Positions 6,010-6,066 of a stretch of 6,066 nucleotides of DNA are shown one piece after another; position 1 is the stretch's first letter; the number at the start of each line of letters is the position of its first letter. This DNA is from DASZVN01 sp035547055 (GTDB lineage: Bacteria > Pseudomonadota > Alphaproteobacteria > Rhizobiales > Methylopilaceae), in contig DASZVN010000156.1 of NCBI GenBank assembly GCA_035547055.1, positions 1 through 6,066 of the forward strand, written 5' to 3'. The translations under genes were made by a program, and so were the position numbers. The notes under the pieces are model-generated. The model made no database searches, had not been told where the DNA came from, and saw nothing but the letters and a program-made list of their open reading frames with translations.

Positions 6010-6066
6010 TCAACTGCCGCCGGGCTTGTCGGTCCGCGCGTCCGGCCAGGCGTCGACCGAGGGGAA
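6010..6066 (-). CDS. Possible C-terminal tail of an upstream minus-strand gene (partial)
   Basis: Reading inward from the right edge, one minus-strand frame gives 18 codons, FPSVDAWPDARTDKPGGS, then TGA at 6010-6012. Seventeen of the 18 codons end in G or C, as in the neighbouring genes, and the other two minus-strand frames look less gene-like. No family can be named from so short a tail. If it is real, an 81-bp gap containing the candidate promoter separates it from the MmgE/PrpD gene. The alternative is plain non-coding GC-rich sequence. Confidence 0.4.
   Translation of the reverse strand, partial: FPSVDAWPDARTDKPGGS

Overview
The window is a GC-rich (roughly 70% by eye) piece of bacterial chromosome with very strong G/C third-position bias. 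An intergenic palindrome of the type 'cgtcatgcccgg ... cgtggatggccggg ... ccggccatgacg' resembles dispersed repeats I know from Bradyrhizobium/Rhodopseudomonas-type genomes. Together these suggest an alphaproteobacterium of the order Hyphomicrobiales (Rhizobiales). This placement rests on composition and remembered repeat style, not on a database search.

Layout, left to right. (1) 1-183, + strand: last 60 residues of an acyl-CoA dehydrogenase. (2) 184-343: intergenic, largely filled by a nested palindromic repeat (220-349) that runs into the next gene and supplies its ATG. (3) 344-1567, +: family III (CaiB/BaiF) CoA-transferase. (4) 1564-3348, +: acyclic terpene utilization AtuA-like (DUF1446) protein carrying the extra C-terminal AtuA-like domain, coupled to the preceding gene by a GTGA overlap. 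(5) 3345-3419: a short convergent junction closed by a perfect 11-bp inverted repeat that contains both stop codons. (6) 3416-4573, -: second CaiB/BaiF CoA-transferase. (7) 4570-5928, -: MmgE/PrpD family protein, upstream of and coupled to gene 6 by another GTGA overlap. (8) 5929-6009: intergenic, with a candidate promoter for the minus-strand pair. (9) 6010-6066, -: probable C-terminal tail of one more minus-strand gene.

All identified genes belong to families that act on acyl-CoA or short organic-acid metabolites. A plausible reading is a catabolic locus for a branched or dicarboxylic organic acid. CoA-transferases would make the CoA thioester, the acyl-CoA dehydrogenase would introduce a double bond, and the MmgE/PrpD protein would dehydrate, decarboxylate or isomerise a carboxylic acid. 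The AtuA-like protein has a genetic link to acyclic terpene breakdown, but I know of no firmly assigned reaction for it. The substrate cannot be deduced from this window. No tRNA, rRNA, CRISPR array, insertion sequence or phage-like gene was seen, and I found no convincing evidence of a wholly new system. The most unusual features are the two places where palindromic DNA is merged with gene boundaries.
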